Part shown: one piece after another, positions 8,349 to 17,426 of the stretch | Layout: every line of letters begins with the position of its first letter | Numbering within the stretch: position 1 is the stretch's first letter | Assembly (NCBI GenBank): GCA_905234245.1 | Contig: CAJOGN010000017.1 | Coordinates: 1-40,400, forward strand | DNA length: 40,400 nucleotides | Source of the DNA: an uncultured Lachnospiraceae bacterium | GTDB lineage: Bacteria > Bacillota > Clostridia > Lachnospirales > Lachnospiraceae | Direction: 5' to 3' | Program-made: the position numbers and the translations under genes | Notes under the pieces: model-generated | The model's database searches: none | What the model saw: only the letters and a program-made list of their open reading frames with translations | Told to the model about the DNA's origin: nothing

Positions 8349-9956
8349 TTGGACATTACAAAATACCAAGCAGATGTACAAAACCTAATATTAGAAATCC
8401 AAAGGTTCCGGGGAGTAGACCCGCAGAGGATTCTTGCAGCATGTGACGAGTTAGAGGAACGTGGAGCAAGCGAGAACAATCAGGGTCTTATAGGCTTTGC
8501 CAAGTTCTCGAGAGGTGAGACATATTACCTTCTCAACGATGTAATGAAGTTCTACAACGAGATGACCGGCTGTGTAAGCCTTATGGAAGCCATCGGAGAA
8601 TGGGGCTATGTTGTGATGGCCAATAATATGTTGGGAATCATGTCCCTCAACCGTGGAAATGCGCCTTATGCTATGGATTACTATTTGCGGGCCCTGTCCA
8701 TTTGCAAGAAATACGATATATCCGAGCTAGGATGGATTGTCAATATGAATATGGGAGCACTCTACCTTAATATAGAGGAATATTCGAAGGCACTAGAGCA
8801 CATAGAATCTGCGTATAATTATATTATAAGCAACACAGGAATGGATAATTATATTCAGAATCTTACCAATGTATATGTGGGAATGGGCAAGGCTTATCTG
8901 TGCCTAGACAAGCTGGATAAGGCAAATGAATTCTTAGAGAGGATTGAATTCGAATGTCTTCAAAGCCTAGACGAGATAGACAAAATCATGGTATACAGCT
9001 TCAAGGCAAGGCTCTGTCATGAGCAAAGAAACCTGGGAAAACGGGACGTAACCATATATGATATGAACAAGATAATAGATTCACATATTCCTATTATGGA
9101 TTTCTTTGACGATATCTATGAATATTTATCACTCCTTCTCAAGATTGAATACTATGACGATTTCTTCCTGGTACTTGACGTTGTTGAGCGTCTTACTAAA
9201 GTAACGGCAATTAAGAATCTTGAGAGAAAGCTGCTATCTCTCAAAATAAAATACTACAGAGAAAATAACAAGCGTGGCGAATATATGCGTGCAGCAGTAC
9301 TGTATTACGAGCTGACAGAATATATGGAGAAAGAGAATCACAATATGATCTCTAACATGATAAATCTTCGTAACAGCTTCAATGACCTTACTGCAATTAC
9401 GAAGGAATTCAAGGAAGAGAACCGCGCTCTTCAGAAGAAGTCAGAGACAGATGCCATGACAAGAATGGCTAATCGTTTTGGTTTGGAGAGGCATTTTCAT
9501 AAGGCATTTGAGAATGCAATTAAGAACTCTACAAGCTTCGCAATAGAGATTCTCGATATAGATTATTTCAAGCAGTATAACGACAACTACGGTCATCAGG
9601 CAGGAGACAGATGTATCAAGGCTGTGGCTGATGCTATAACTATGCAACAGGAATACGGCAAGGTGTTCTGTGCAAGATACGGTGGAGACGAATTTATCAT
9701 AATATATGAGGGCTTCAAGTATTCAAGAATAGAGAAGATGGCCACAACTCTTAAGATGAGAATTGAGAGCAAGAGAATTAGGCATGAATACTCTAAAGCC
9801 AGCAATATAGTCACAATTTCTCAGGGTATATGTTACGGAATCCCTAAGGAAGGTGAAAAAGTAGAAGATTATTTACATAGAGCAGATGATCTTCTCTACA
9901 AGGCTAAGGAAGTATCGAGAAATACTATTGCAATTGGCAAATACGAGGAGAAATAG
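8349..9956 (+). CDS. TPR-containing GGDEF protein (putative diguanylate cyclase)
   Basis: This 535-residue soluble protein begins at a TTG codon with CGGAG just upstream; no in-frame ATG fits better. Residues of about 1-340 form helical, TPR-like repeats (for example YAMDYYLRALSICKKYD and YSKALEHIESAYN), likely a protein- or peptide-sensing module. A short coiled coil leads to a C-terminal GGDEF domain. Its active-site motif GGDEF is intact at about 445-449, and DIDYFKQYNDNYGHQAGD is the nucleotide- and metal-binding part. At the usual I-site position the sequence is YGKV rather than RxxD, so product inhibition by c-di-GMP is unlikely. It has no membrane segments. It probably makes c-di-GMP in response to a cytoplasmic signal; the signal is unknown. 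Confidence 0.88.
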   Translation: MDITKYQADVQNLILEIQRFRGVDPQRILAACDELEERGASENNQGLIGFAKFSRGETYYLLNDVMKFYNEMTGCVSLMEAIGEWGYVVMANNMLGIMSLNRGNAPYAMDYYLRALSICKKYDISELGWIVNMNMGALYLNIEEYSKALEHIESAYNYIISNTGMDNYIQNLTNVYVGMGKAYLCLDKLDKANEFLERIEFECLQSLDEIDKIMVYSFKARLCHEQRNLGKRDVTIYDMNKIIDSHIPIMDFFDDIYEYLSLLLKIEYYDDFFLVLDVVERLTKVTAIKNLERKLLSLKIKYYRENNKRGEYMRAAVLYYELTEYMEKENHNMISNMINLRNSFNDLTAITKEFKEENRALQKKSETDAMTRMANRFGLERHFHKAFENAIKNSTSFAIEILDIDYFKQYNDNYGHQAGDRCIKAVADAITMQQEYGKVFCARYGGDEFIIIYEGFKYSRIEKMATTLKMRIESKRIRHEYSKASNIVTISQGICYGIPKEGEKVEDYLHRADDLLYKAKEVSRNTIAIGKYEEK

Positions 9957-9999
9957 TCAAAGTTTATAATTCTTATTATTACATAAACCAGGTGAATGT

Positions 10000-12168
10000 A
10001 TGAAAAATGTCAGGAAAATAATAAAAGACGATATCAGAAGCGTTACCCATAATCTAATTGCCCTTGTTGTTGCAATTGGTATATGTATTCTGCCTGCTTT
10101 ATATGCGTGGTTCAATATATACGCTAACTGGGATCCATATGGCAATACAGGCAACCTAGACCTTGCAGTAGTGTCTTTAGATAAAGGTTACACCAATGAT
10201 GAGGGTGTATACAAGAATGTTGGTAATGAAGTTATTGATGACCTTAAGCAAAGTGACAGCGTAAGATGGCATTTTGTAAGCACGCCTGAGGAGGCAAAAG
10301 AAGGTGTAGAATCTGGAGATTACTATGCATCAATAGTTATCAACGAAGATTTTACATATAACATGTACAACGTATTTACAGAGAAGGTTAACAAGCCGCA
10401 GCTTGTATTCTACGAGAACCAGAAGAAGAATCCTGTTGCCACCAAAATCAGTGATACCGTTGTAGAAAAGATTCAGACTAAGATTAACACCAAGTTTGTT
10501 AAGGTAATGACATCAGAGGTATTCAAGGATATTAACAAGGTATCTGATGATCTCGAAGAAGAAGGTGGAATCGATAGTCTTATTGATAAGATGCAAAGCG
10601 TCAGCGACAAGATGAAGAGCTACCAGGATACTATTAATACCGTAATTAAGGGAAATGCTATTCTGTCTACTGCCATAAATGCTGCTAATAATGATACTCA
10701 GGTAATCGCCGATAAGACAATAGCAAGTGGCGACGCTCTATCCGCTACAAGAAATAGTATTGATGCATCACAGTTTACTCTTAATGATTATATCAATCAG
10801 GTTAATCTGGTTGTTATGACAATACAGGCAAGCCTTAATAATATATCTAATAAGCTAAATGAAGCTGTTGTGCTTAACGATATGAGGGCAATGAATAATA
10901 CACTTAAGACTACCTATGATGATATTGTTATTGCCAGAACAGATGTTGATGCATTAGATGAGGCACTTGTTGAAGCATTGAGTGGCGATGTATCACTAGT
11001 AGACAAAGCCAAGATTGAAGCTGCAAGATTAGAGCTTAAGAAGGTAAGCCTTTCAATTGATAAGATAGACACTTCTATAGACAAGATTGGGAAGGAAAAT
11101 ATTGGAGACAGCATTATTTCCAAGGCAGAGTCTCGCGAGGCAGATGCCAAAAAGACAATTAATGAATGTATAACATCAATTAATGATACACAGGGAACAA
11201 TAAACACACAGCTAGTTCCACAGCTCAATGATACTTTAGATAATCTCAAGATAGTCTTGACAGATGCAAGTACTCTTATGCACCAGATGGGTTCAACAAT
11301 ATCTGGAATGGACAAGGTATTTGCTTCACTTCAGACTGCTGTTAATGCTGGTAACATAAGTCTTAATAAGACAAGTCAGGCACTTGGTGAGATTAATACA
11401 AGGCTAAGTAAGATTATTGATAAAGTTGATAAGGCATCAAAGAATGAGAAGGTTCAGATTCTACTTGATACTCTTAATGGAGACCCTGATTTATATGGCG
11501 AATTCTTCTCAGAGCCAGTTCAAATAGAGACAACTAACATTTATCCAGTGGAGAATTATGGTTCGGCAGTTGCGCCATTTTATACAGTACTTGCCATATG
11601 GGTAGGTGCAATAATACTTGCAGCAATTGTTCGTTCTTCCCCAAGCAAGAAGAAATACCCTGATATGACAAGTACGCAGCGCTTCTTCGGAAGATACGGA
11701 ATGTATTTTATTATAGGTCAGATACAGGCATTAATAACAGTAATTGGTGACTTGGCATTTTTCAAGGTACAGTGCTTACACCCATTCCTATTCTACTTTG
11801 CATCAGCATTTACCAGTCTCACATTTACACTGGTTATATATGCATTAGTAGAGGCCTTTGGCGATGTAGGTAAGGCTATATCAGTCGTAATACTGGTGCT
11901 TCAGATAGCAGGCTCAAGTGGAACATATCCAATAGAGCTACTACCGGAATTTTTCAGAAATGTGTACCTGTTCTTCCCATTCCCTTACGCAATAAATGCA
12001 TTAAGAGAATGTGTAGGAGGCTTGTATGAGATGGACTATCTCGTATACCTATTAGAGCTATCACTATTTATTGTATTAGCTCTTGTTATTGGAGTATGGA
12101 TTCGTAAGCCATTTGCGTCCCTTAAGAAATATATGAACAAACGTATGGAAGACACAGAGGTAATGTAA
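10000..12168 (+). CDS. YhgE/Pip-family membrane protein (first copy)
   Basis: This 722-residue protein has a YhgE/Pip layout. One N-terminal membrane segment (LIALVVAIGICILPALYAWFN) is followed by a large extracellular region (about 40-510) rich in helical and coiled-coil stretches. A C-terminal block of about five to six membrane segments follows, resembling the ABC-2 permease fold (FFGRYGMYFIIGQIQ, GSSGTYPIELLPEFF). The N-terminal motif ALYAWFNIYANWDPYGNTG is typical of the family. Lactococcal Pip is a phage receptor, and related YueB/EsaA proteins belong to type VII secretion systems. No WXG100 or EssC gene is seen nearby, so a secretion role is not supported. It precedes a small two-TM gene and a second paralogue. 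Confidence 0.88.
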   Translation: MKNVRKIIKDDIRSVTHNLIALVVAIGICILPALYAWFNIYANWDPYGNTGNLDLAVVSLDKGYTNDEGVYKNVGNEVIDDLKQSDSVRWHFVSTPEEAKEGVESGDYYASIVINEDFTYNMYNVFTEKVNKPQLVFYENQKKNPVATKISDTVVEKIQTKINTKFVKVMTSEVFKDINKVSDDLEEEGGIDSLIDKMQSVSDKMKSYQDTINTVIKGNAILSTAINAANNDTQVIADKTIASGDALSATRNSIDASQFTLNDYINQVNLVVMTIQASLNNISNKLNEAVVLNDMRAMNNTLKTTYDDIVIARTDVDALDEALVEALSGDVSLVDKAKIEAARLELKKVSLSIDKIDTSIDKIGKENIGDSIISKAESREADAKKTINECITSINDTQGTINTQLVPQLNDTLDNLKIVLTDASTLMHQMGSTISGMDKVFASLQTAVNAGNISLNKTSQALGEINTRLSKIIDKVDKASKNEKVQILLDTLNGDPDLYGEFFSEPVQIETTNIYPVENYGSAVAPFYTVLAIWVGAIILAAIVRSSPSKKKYPDMTSTQRFFGRYGMYFIIGQIQALITVIGDLAFFKVQCLHPFLFYFASAFTSLTFTLVIYALVEAFGDVGKAISVVILVLQIAGSSGTYPIELLPEFFRNVYLFFPFPYAINALRECVGGLYEMDYLVYLLELSLFIVLALVIGVWIRKPFASLKKYMNKRMEDTEVM

Positions 12169-12169
12169 T

Positions 12170-12637
12170 ATGTCTAAGGATTACGAGAAGATATACCGAC
12201 AAGTAAAAGAATACGAAGCTAGGATGCATGAGAAGAATCAGCGCAAGATAAGAATGGGATTCAAGGTTAACATTATTATCCCACTTGTCTTTCTGTTCTT
12301 ATGCTTTATTATACCCGGAACGAAATTCTTGTTCCTTATGCTATGGATTATTTCTTTGTTTGGAATAGCATTTTACCTATTGTATGTGGAGTATACGGAT
12401 TACAAGGCACTTAATAAGATGAAGGAATTCGGCGTAATCGACGAAGATATTGACCGCAACCTTATGGGCGACGAGATAGACCAGGTAATCTTAGAGACAA
12501 GGGATGATATAGAGTCGAGAATAAACACATTAGGTAAAGAGTTAGAGAGACTAAAGCATCAAAGAGCAAATTTTAATAAAGACGATGGCGAAACAGATAA
12601 TTCCTCAGGACATGAGACAAAAGGAGAAGATTCATGA
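12170..12637 (+). CDS. Small two-TM membrane protein between YhgE/Pip paralogues
   Basis: This 155-residue protein has a charged N-terminus and two adjacent hydrophobic segments (about 28-65, including VNIIIPLVFLFLCFIIPG and FLFLMLWIISLFGIAFYLLY). A charged C-terminal half with a likely coiled coil (IESRINTLGKELERLKHQR) follows. I do not recognise a family. It starts 1 nt after the upstream YhgE/Pip stop and overlaps the next YhgE/Pip gene by 4 nt (ATGA). This tight coupling suggests that the three proteins act together, perhaps as one membrane complex. Confidence 0.75.
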   Translation: MSKDYEKIYRQVKEYEARMHEKNQRKIRMGFKVNIIIPLVFLFLCFIIPGTKFLFLMLWIISLFGIAFYLLYVEYTDYKALNKMKEFGVIDEDIDRNLMGDEIDQVILETRDDIESRINTLGKELERLKHQRANFNKDDGETDNSSGHETKGEDS

Positions 12638-14775
12638 GAAATATTTTTAGAATCTTTAGATATGACGCCAGACGTTTATATACTAATGTAGTTGCAGTTG
12701 TAGTAATAATGGGACTAGCTGTAATACCTAGTTTGTATGCATGGTTTAACATTCTGTCTAACTGGGACCCTTATTCTGAGGACGCAACCAGTAATATTCA
12801 GGTTGCAGTAGCAACAGATGATTTGGGAATATCTTTAGATGATGCAAAGCTGAATATTGGTGATAAGATAATAGCCAATCTTAAGGAGAATAAAGCAATT
12901 CATTGGGTATTTACTGATACTTCTGAGGAGGCTATTAACGGAGTATATGCGGGTGATTATTACGCTGCCCTTGTGGTAAATGAGAGATTCTCCGAGGATA
13001 TGATAAGCTTCTTAGGAGGAGATATTAATCACCCTGTTATTCACTATTACGAGAATGAGAAGAAAAATGCAATAGCACCGAAGATTACCGGCAAGGTTAA
13101 GACCTCAATTCAGACAGAGGTTGATAAAGCCTTTGTAAGTACTCTAGCTAAGGTTTTACTAGAAGTTAGTGAATATGCCATATCTGATAAGAATCAGGGA
13201 ACTAATCTGACGCAGAAAGCCCTTGATAAAATGTACGATCTTGATAGCGACATTTCAACATGCCTGACAATAATCGATTCATATATAAGTTTAATTGATT
13301 CTGCAGGCGCTGTAATGGATGCTGCAAAAGAGGTGACGGATGAATTAGATTCCCTTAAGGATACTGGAAGAGCAATGGCGGATGCGGCTCAGGCCACTAC
13401 AGATGTTGCAAGAAATGGAGTAGATACTGTATCAGATGTTACAACCCAGACATTGAATCAGACAGAAGGTAAGCTAACACTTCTGTCAGATCAGATAAAC
13501 GATTTATTCGGCTCAATAGATGTTAATACTAAGATAACAGATGGACAGATAGATGCACTTATAACAGCTAACGAAGCAATCAAGAATGCATATGATCAGG
13601 GCATTAAGAATGTAAGAGATGTTAATGAGACAGTAAGTCGTGATGCAACGCAGGTAGACGCAGATTTTGATAAAGTGAATCAGGATCTTACGGAGCTTAA
13701 GGCTATGCCAAGTAAGACCGTAGCAGATGCACAAAATGCGCTAAATAGTACCAAAGCAGATATTGAACAATGTAAGTCCGGATTACAAGCACTTTCAAAG
13801 AACTACACATATAGTGTTAAACCACAGCTTAGGTCCTCAGTTAACTCCGTGGAGAAGTCCCTACTTGAGGTTAAGAACCTACTTAATTATTCATCAGATT
13901 CTATTAATGACTTAGCTAATATATTACATAGCTATCCTGAAATGATGAAGTTTGGTAAAGGTAACTTAGCATCTACCAGGGCAGAGGTAGTTAAGATGCA
14001 GACAGGTCTTCGTGATCTAATTAAGGACATGGAGGACTTAGAGAATAACGAGCAATATCAGCTACTCGCTAAAATAATTGAGACAGATCCTGAGATTATA
14101 GCTGACTTTATAGTGGAGCCAGTAGCCTTAGATAAGCAGCCTATATACCCAATGGAGACAAATGGTGATGCAACGGCACCATTCTACATTGTGTTGTCTA
14201 TATGGTTTGGAGCCCTTATTCTCGTAGCAATTATGAAGACCAAGGTCCAGCCAATTGTAGGACTTACGAATATTAAGCCTTATCAGGAGTTCTTCGGAAG
14301 GTATATATTATTCTTCCTAATAGGTCAATTACAGACCTTAATAACCTATGCAGGCTGTATGTTCTATGTTCAGATACATGTGTCCCATCCAATACTTTTA
14401 TATATAGGATGTGCAGTTACAAGCTTTTCATTTACATTCCTATTATATTCTCTGACTTATGCTTTCGGTTCAGTTGGAGAAGCAATATGTGTAGTTTTGA
14501 TGGTAATTCAGGTAGCAGGAAGTGGAGGAACATTCCCAGTAGAGGTACTTCCAGGATTCTTCCAGGTGCTATATAAGTATATGCCTTTCGCATACGGTTT
14601 AACCGCTTTTCGAGAAGCCATTGGAGGACTATATGAACACGACTTCTTGTGGGCATTGTTGGGACTCTTAGTATATGTAGTAATATCATTCCTAATAGGA
14701 CTTATTGGAATGAAGGGAGCAAAGCTTCAGACATTTATAGAAGAAAAGCTTGAAGAACAGGATGTTATTGGATAA
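12634..14775 (+). CDS. YhgE/Pip-family membrane protein (second copy)
   Basis: This 713-residue paralogue of the gene at 10000 has the same plan: an N-terminal membrane segment ending SLYAWFNILSNWDPYSE, a long extracellular helical region, and a C-terminal multi-TM ABC-2-like block (FFGRYILFFLIGQLQ, GSGGTFPVEVLPGFF, PFAYGLTAFREAIGGLYEHDFL). The ends are strongly alike between the two copies, while the extracellular middles differ. AAAGGAGA lies upstream, and the start overlaps the two-TM gene by 4 nt. The pair probably arose by duplication and may form a heterodimer. A convergent terminator follows. Confidence 0.88.
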   Translation: MRNIFRIFRYDARRLYTNVVAVVVIMGLAVIPSLYAWFNILSNWDPYSEDATSNIQVAVATDDLGISLDDAKLNIGDKIIANLKENKAIHWVFTDTSEEAINGVYAGDYYAALVVNERFSEDMISFLGGDINHPVIHYYENEKKNAIAPKITGKVKTSIQTEVDKAFVSTLAKVLLEVSEYAISDKNQGTNLTQKALDKMYDLDSDISTCLTIIDSYISLIDSAGAVMDAAKEVTDELDSLKDTGRAMADAAQATTDVARNGVDTVSDVTTQTLNQTEGKLTLLSDQINDLFGSIDVNTKITDGQIDALITANEAIKNAYDQGIKNVRDVNETVSRDATQVDADFDKVNQDLTELKAMPSKTVADAQNALNSTKADIEQCKSGLQALSKNYTYSVKPQLRSSVNSVEKSLLEVKNLLNYSSDSINDLANILHSYPEMMKFGKGNLASTRAEVVKMQTGLRDLIKDMEDLENNEQYQLLAKIIETDPEIIADFIVEPVALDKQPIYPMETNGDATAPFYIVLSIWFGALILVAIMKTKVQPIVGLTNIKPYQEFFGRYILFFLIGQLQTLITYAGCMFYVQIHVSHPILLYIGCAVTSFSFTFLLYSLTYAFGSVGEAICVVLMVIQVAGSGGTFPVEVLPGFFQVLYKYMPFAYGLTAFREAIGGLYEHDFLWALLGLLVYVVISFLIGLIGMKGAKLQTFIEEKLEEQDVIG

Positions 14776-14807
14776 AGAATAAAGGATAATAAATAAAGGA
14801 TAGAAAA

Positions 14808-14840
14808 TAAGAGCTGATGCTAACAATGCACCAGCTCTTA
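14808..14840. terminator. Bidirectional terminator between convergent genes
   Basis: A 9-bp stem, TAAGAGCTG (14808-14816) with CAGCTCTTA (14832-14840), has a 15-nt loop. On the minus strand it is followed by TTATTTTCTATCC, a fair U-rich tract. On the plus strand the tail is CTTATTC. It should end both the YhgE/Pip operon and the STAS/phosphatase operon. Confidence 0.75.
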
Positions 14841-14854
14841 CTTATTCTACGAAA

Positions 14855-16978
14855 TTATATTTTCTTAGTAAGAATCAATATGTTCTGATTGTTGTTGTAT
14901 TCGTATTGGACATTGTCCATAAACTTCTTAGTAAGAAATATTCCAAGACCTCCAGCCTTTCGTTCTTTAGCCTTAAGTGTTGTGTTAGGGTCTTTCTTGG
15001 CTAGTGGGTTGAATGGAATACCGTTATCCCTAATAATAATCGTTGCTTCCCTTGAATCAGTATTTACCCTGCCGGAGACAATGATTACACAAGGCTTGTC
15101 TGGGTTAGAATCATAGCCGTGGTATGCGTAGTTGGCAATATTAACAATTATCTCTTCTGTTGCAAGCTTAATGTGCTTTATTGCTTTAGCATCACAGCCA
15201 ATTTCATCAAGGGTATTACCCAAATACTCAATAACCCCTGGTACATTATCAACATCAGCTTCAACAGAGATTTTTGGAATCTTAACATTCTTATCTTTGT
15301 CTACGCCATTGTATTCAAAGCTTAGCATTGTGAGGTCATCAAACTGTTCTGCATCTTTCATAAAATCCATAACCTTTGCTTTAACATTTGTTATAAGCTC
15401 TTCAACATTAGCATTGGCATCTTCATTAAGTGCATCAATTGAGGCATCGAGCCGAAACATTTCATTGTCTACATTCTTAGCTTCAGGAAGGCCGTCTGTA
15501 TATAGGAAAAGCTTTGTGCCAGGCTCTAATTCTAACTGGTATTCCTTGTAGGTCAGATTACTCTTGCCTCCAACAATAAAACTATGTTTATCCTTATATA
15601 CCTCGAATTCGCCCCCTGGCCTTTTTATAAACGGGAACTCGTGACCTGCATTAGAGGCACGAAGAATTCCATTTTCAATATCTAAGATACCAAGCCATAT
15701 AGTAACAAACATATGACCCTTGTTATTCTCATGAAGCATATTGTTAAGGCTTCCTAGAATCTTAGAAGGGCTAAGTGTCGAAGTTGCAAGGGACTTAATC
15801 ATAAGCATTGTTCTCATCATGAAAAGTGCAGCAGGTACGCCCTTACCTGACACGTCAGCTATAACAAGCGCCAAGTGATTTTCGTCTATTAGGAAATAGT
15901 CATAGAAATCACCACCCACCTCCTTAGCCGGAGTCATAGAGGCATATATGTGGAACTCATTTCTCTCTGGAAACGGAGGAAAATCCTTATTAAGCATATC
16001 TGTCTGAATGGTAGAAGCTAAGTTAAGCTCCGTCTTAATATGCTCCTGTTCGGAAGTAATGGAGATATTTTCCTTGAACATTGTACGAAGATTCTCTTCC
16101 ATGGATTCGAAGGAATGAGCTAAGGATTCAATTTCATCATTAGTGTGAATTTCTATTGGCTCGATTTCTTCGTCATTCTTTATCCTGTCAGCAACATTTT
16201 TCGTTTCTTTTTCAAGTTTCTGTATAGGATATAGTATTTCTCTTCTTGTAAAATAGAAATACAGTTCAAGGGCAAATGCTATAATGAATATAGTTAGAAC
16301 TGATATTAAAAGAATCAATTTCAATATAGCATATATTATTTGCGAAAGGTCTATATCTAATTCAGCGATTGCAATTGCCTTGCCATTTTCATCGTATATA
16401 GGATTGATAACAGTACCAATCATTTGCTCATCAAAATCAACTAGAAAAAAACCTTCATCATTTCCAATAATCTCTTCCTTGTCCTTACCGTAGACGCTAT
16501 CAATATATGCCTTCTCTCGATAAGACAATTCTTTTCGTTGCATAGGCTGTTTTGGCGTATCGTTACATTTTTCAGTCCACAGACATATTGCTTCGTCTCC
16601 GTCAGGAATCAATATCTGAAAAGTAATAAAGTTTTTGTTATAAGAAACTGTCTCATATAGTAACCAATCAGTCTGAAGCCATTTATTATATAGCTCCTGG
16701 GTGTCTTCATCTATATACTGATTATTGCCTTCACTGTACTTTTGAATAAAGTCGTCAATATTAGCAAGCTCGTCCTTACGCTCAACCATTTGATTGATTA
16801 AATCGCTATCTACCTCATATGTAACTATTTTGAAGAAGGTACTGGCAATTTCCTGATATTCAAAGCTCATTTTATCATAGAACTGTATACCCGTTACAAT
16901 GGATACACTAATAAGAATAGCAAGCCCTAATATTGTTAATCGTACGACGGATGTAGTTACTATCGACTTTTTTCTCAT
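14855..16978 (-). CDS. Membrane-bound PP2C (SpoIIE/RsbU-type) phosphatase fused to RsbW-like ATPase domain
   Basis: This 707-residue signalling protein has, in order: membrane segment 1 (about 12-31); an extracytoplasmic sensor region of about 180 residues; membrane segment 2 (about 216-238); a HAMP linker (REILYPIQKLEKE...NDEIESLAHSFE); a short coiled coil; a PP2C/SpoIIE phosphatase domain (PAKEVGGDFYDYF, IADVSGKGVPAALFM, LFLYTDGLPEA, FDDLTML); and a C-terminal HATPase_c_2 domain with N-box (EEIIVNIANYAYHGY), DNGIPFNP and GGLGIFL. RsbU-type enzymes dephosphorylate STAS antagonists, and RsbW-type domains phosphorylate them or bind a partner. Here both activities sit on one chain. The gene overlaps the upstream STAS gene by 4 nt. 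Its output target (a sigma factor or other) is not in the window. Confidence 0.9.
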   Translation of the reverse strand: MRKKSIVTTSVVRLTILGLAILISVSIVTGIQFYDKMSFEYQEIASTFFKIVTYEVDSDLINQMVERKDELANIDDFIQKYSEGNNQYIDEDTQELYNKWLQTDWLLYETVSYNKNFITFQILIPDGDEAICLWTEKCNDTPKQPMQRKELSYREKAYIDSVYGKDKEEIIGNDEGFFLVDFDEQMIGTVINPIYDENGKAIAIAELDIDLSQIIYAILKLILLISVLTIFIIAFALELYFYFTRREILYPIQKLEKETKNVADRIKNDEEIEPIEIHTNDEIESLAHSFESMEENLRTMFKENISITSEQEHIKTELNLASTIQTDMLNKDFPPFPERNEFHIYASMTPAKEVGGDFYDYFLIDENHLALVIADVSGKGVPAALFMMRTMLMIKSLATSTLSPSKILGSLNNMLHENNKGHMFVTIWLGILDIENGILRASNAGHEFPFIKRPGGEFEVYKDKHSFIVGGKSNLTYKEYQLELEPGTKLFLYTDGLPEAKNVDNEMFRLDASIDALNEDANANVEELITNVKAKVMDFMKDAEQFDDLTMLSFEYNGVDKDKNVKIPKISVEADVDNVPGVIEYLGNTLDEIGCDAKAIKHIKLATEEIIVNIANYAYHGYDSNPDKPCVIIVSGRVNTDSREATIIIRDNGIPFNPLAKKDPNTTLKAKERKAGGLGIFLTKKFMDNVQYEYNNNQNILILTKKI

Positions 16979-17274
16979 TGTATATTAAGTACCTCCGAGA
17001 AGCCACTAACTTCGAAGACGTCCATTACATCTTCGCATACATTAATAACTCTCATCTCTCCCTGATCCTCCATTGTCTGCTCAATATAGAGAAGAATACG
17101 AAGGCCTGCAGATGTTATGTAATCTAGCTTCTTCATATCAATTGTAAGGTCTGTCAAATCATCAAGAAAACCATCAAGGGATTTCTCAAATTCCACAGAT
17201 GATGTAGTATCAAGCTCACCTATAAGTTCAATAGTTCCTTTTCCATTTTCTGAGTGTGTATTAACCTCTAGCAT
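16975..17274 (-). CDS. STAS-domain anti-sigma-factor antagonist
   Basis: This 99-residue STAS protein is like SpoIIAA/RsbV. The segment KLDYITSAGLRILLY carries the serine that is reversibly phosphorylated in this family (TSAG). IELIGELDTTSSVEFE forms the first strands. It is the obvious substrate of the PP2C/HATPase protein encoded directly downstream with a 4-nt overlap. AAGGAGAG lies before the ATG. A good minus-strand promoter lies 31-59 nt upstream. Confidence 0.92.
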   Translation of the reverse strand: MLEVNTHSENGKGTIELIGELDTTSSVEFEKSLDGFLDDLTDLTIDMKKLDYITSAGLRILLYIEQTMEDQGEMRVINVCEDVMDVFEVSGFSEVLNIQ

Positions 17275-17304
17275 AAATACTCTCCTTTTTTACTTAATAC
17301 GATA

Positions 17305-17333
17305 ATTATACATTGACAGGATAAATATCTCAA
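17305..17333 (-). promoter_or_regulatory. Promoter for STAS/phosphatase operon
   Basis: On the minus strand TTGAGA (17333-17328) and a perfect TATAAT (17310-17305) are 17 nt apart. The predicted start is near 17298, about 24 nt before the STAS start codon. It is the sole visible promoter for the two-gene unit. Confidence 0.75.
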
Positions 17334-17383
17334 TAAAGAATTAGTATAATATGGCAAATGTGTATATATATTTTTATTTTATT

Positions 17384-17392
17384 TGATATAAT
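17384..17392 (+). promoter_or_regulatory. Extended -10 element for the gene at 17427
   Basis: TGATATAAT gives an extended -10 box (TGn plus TATAAT at 17387-17392). The -35 region (TATATA-like) is poor. The predicted leader is about 28 nt. Confidence 0.5.
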
Positions 17393-17426
17393 AGATTAGT
17401 CTAGGAATTAATAATAGGAGAATAAG

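Noticed and set aside
10000..14775. Type VII secretion locus
   Set aside because: YhgE/Pip proteins resemble EsaA/YueB, but there is no WXG100 protein, EssC ATPase or EssB in the window.
17313..17350. Plus-strand promoter TTGACA ... TATAAT
   Set aside because: The spacer is 26 nt, far too long for sigma-A; the extended -10 at 17384-17392 is a better candidate.
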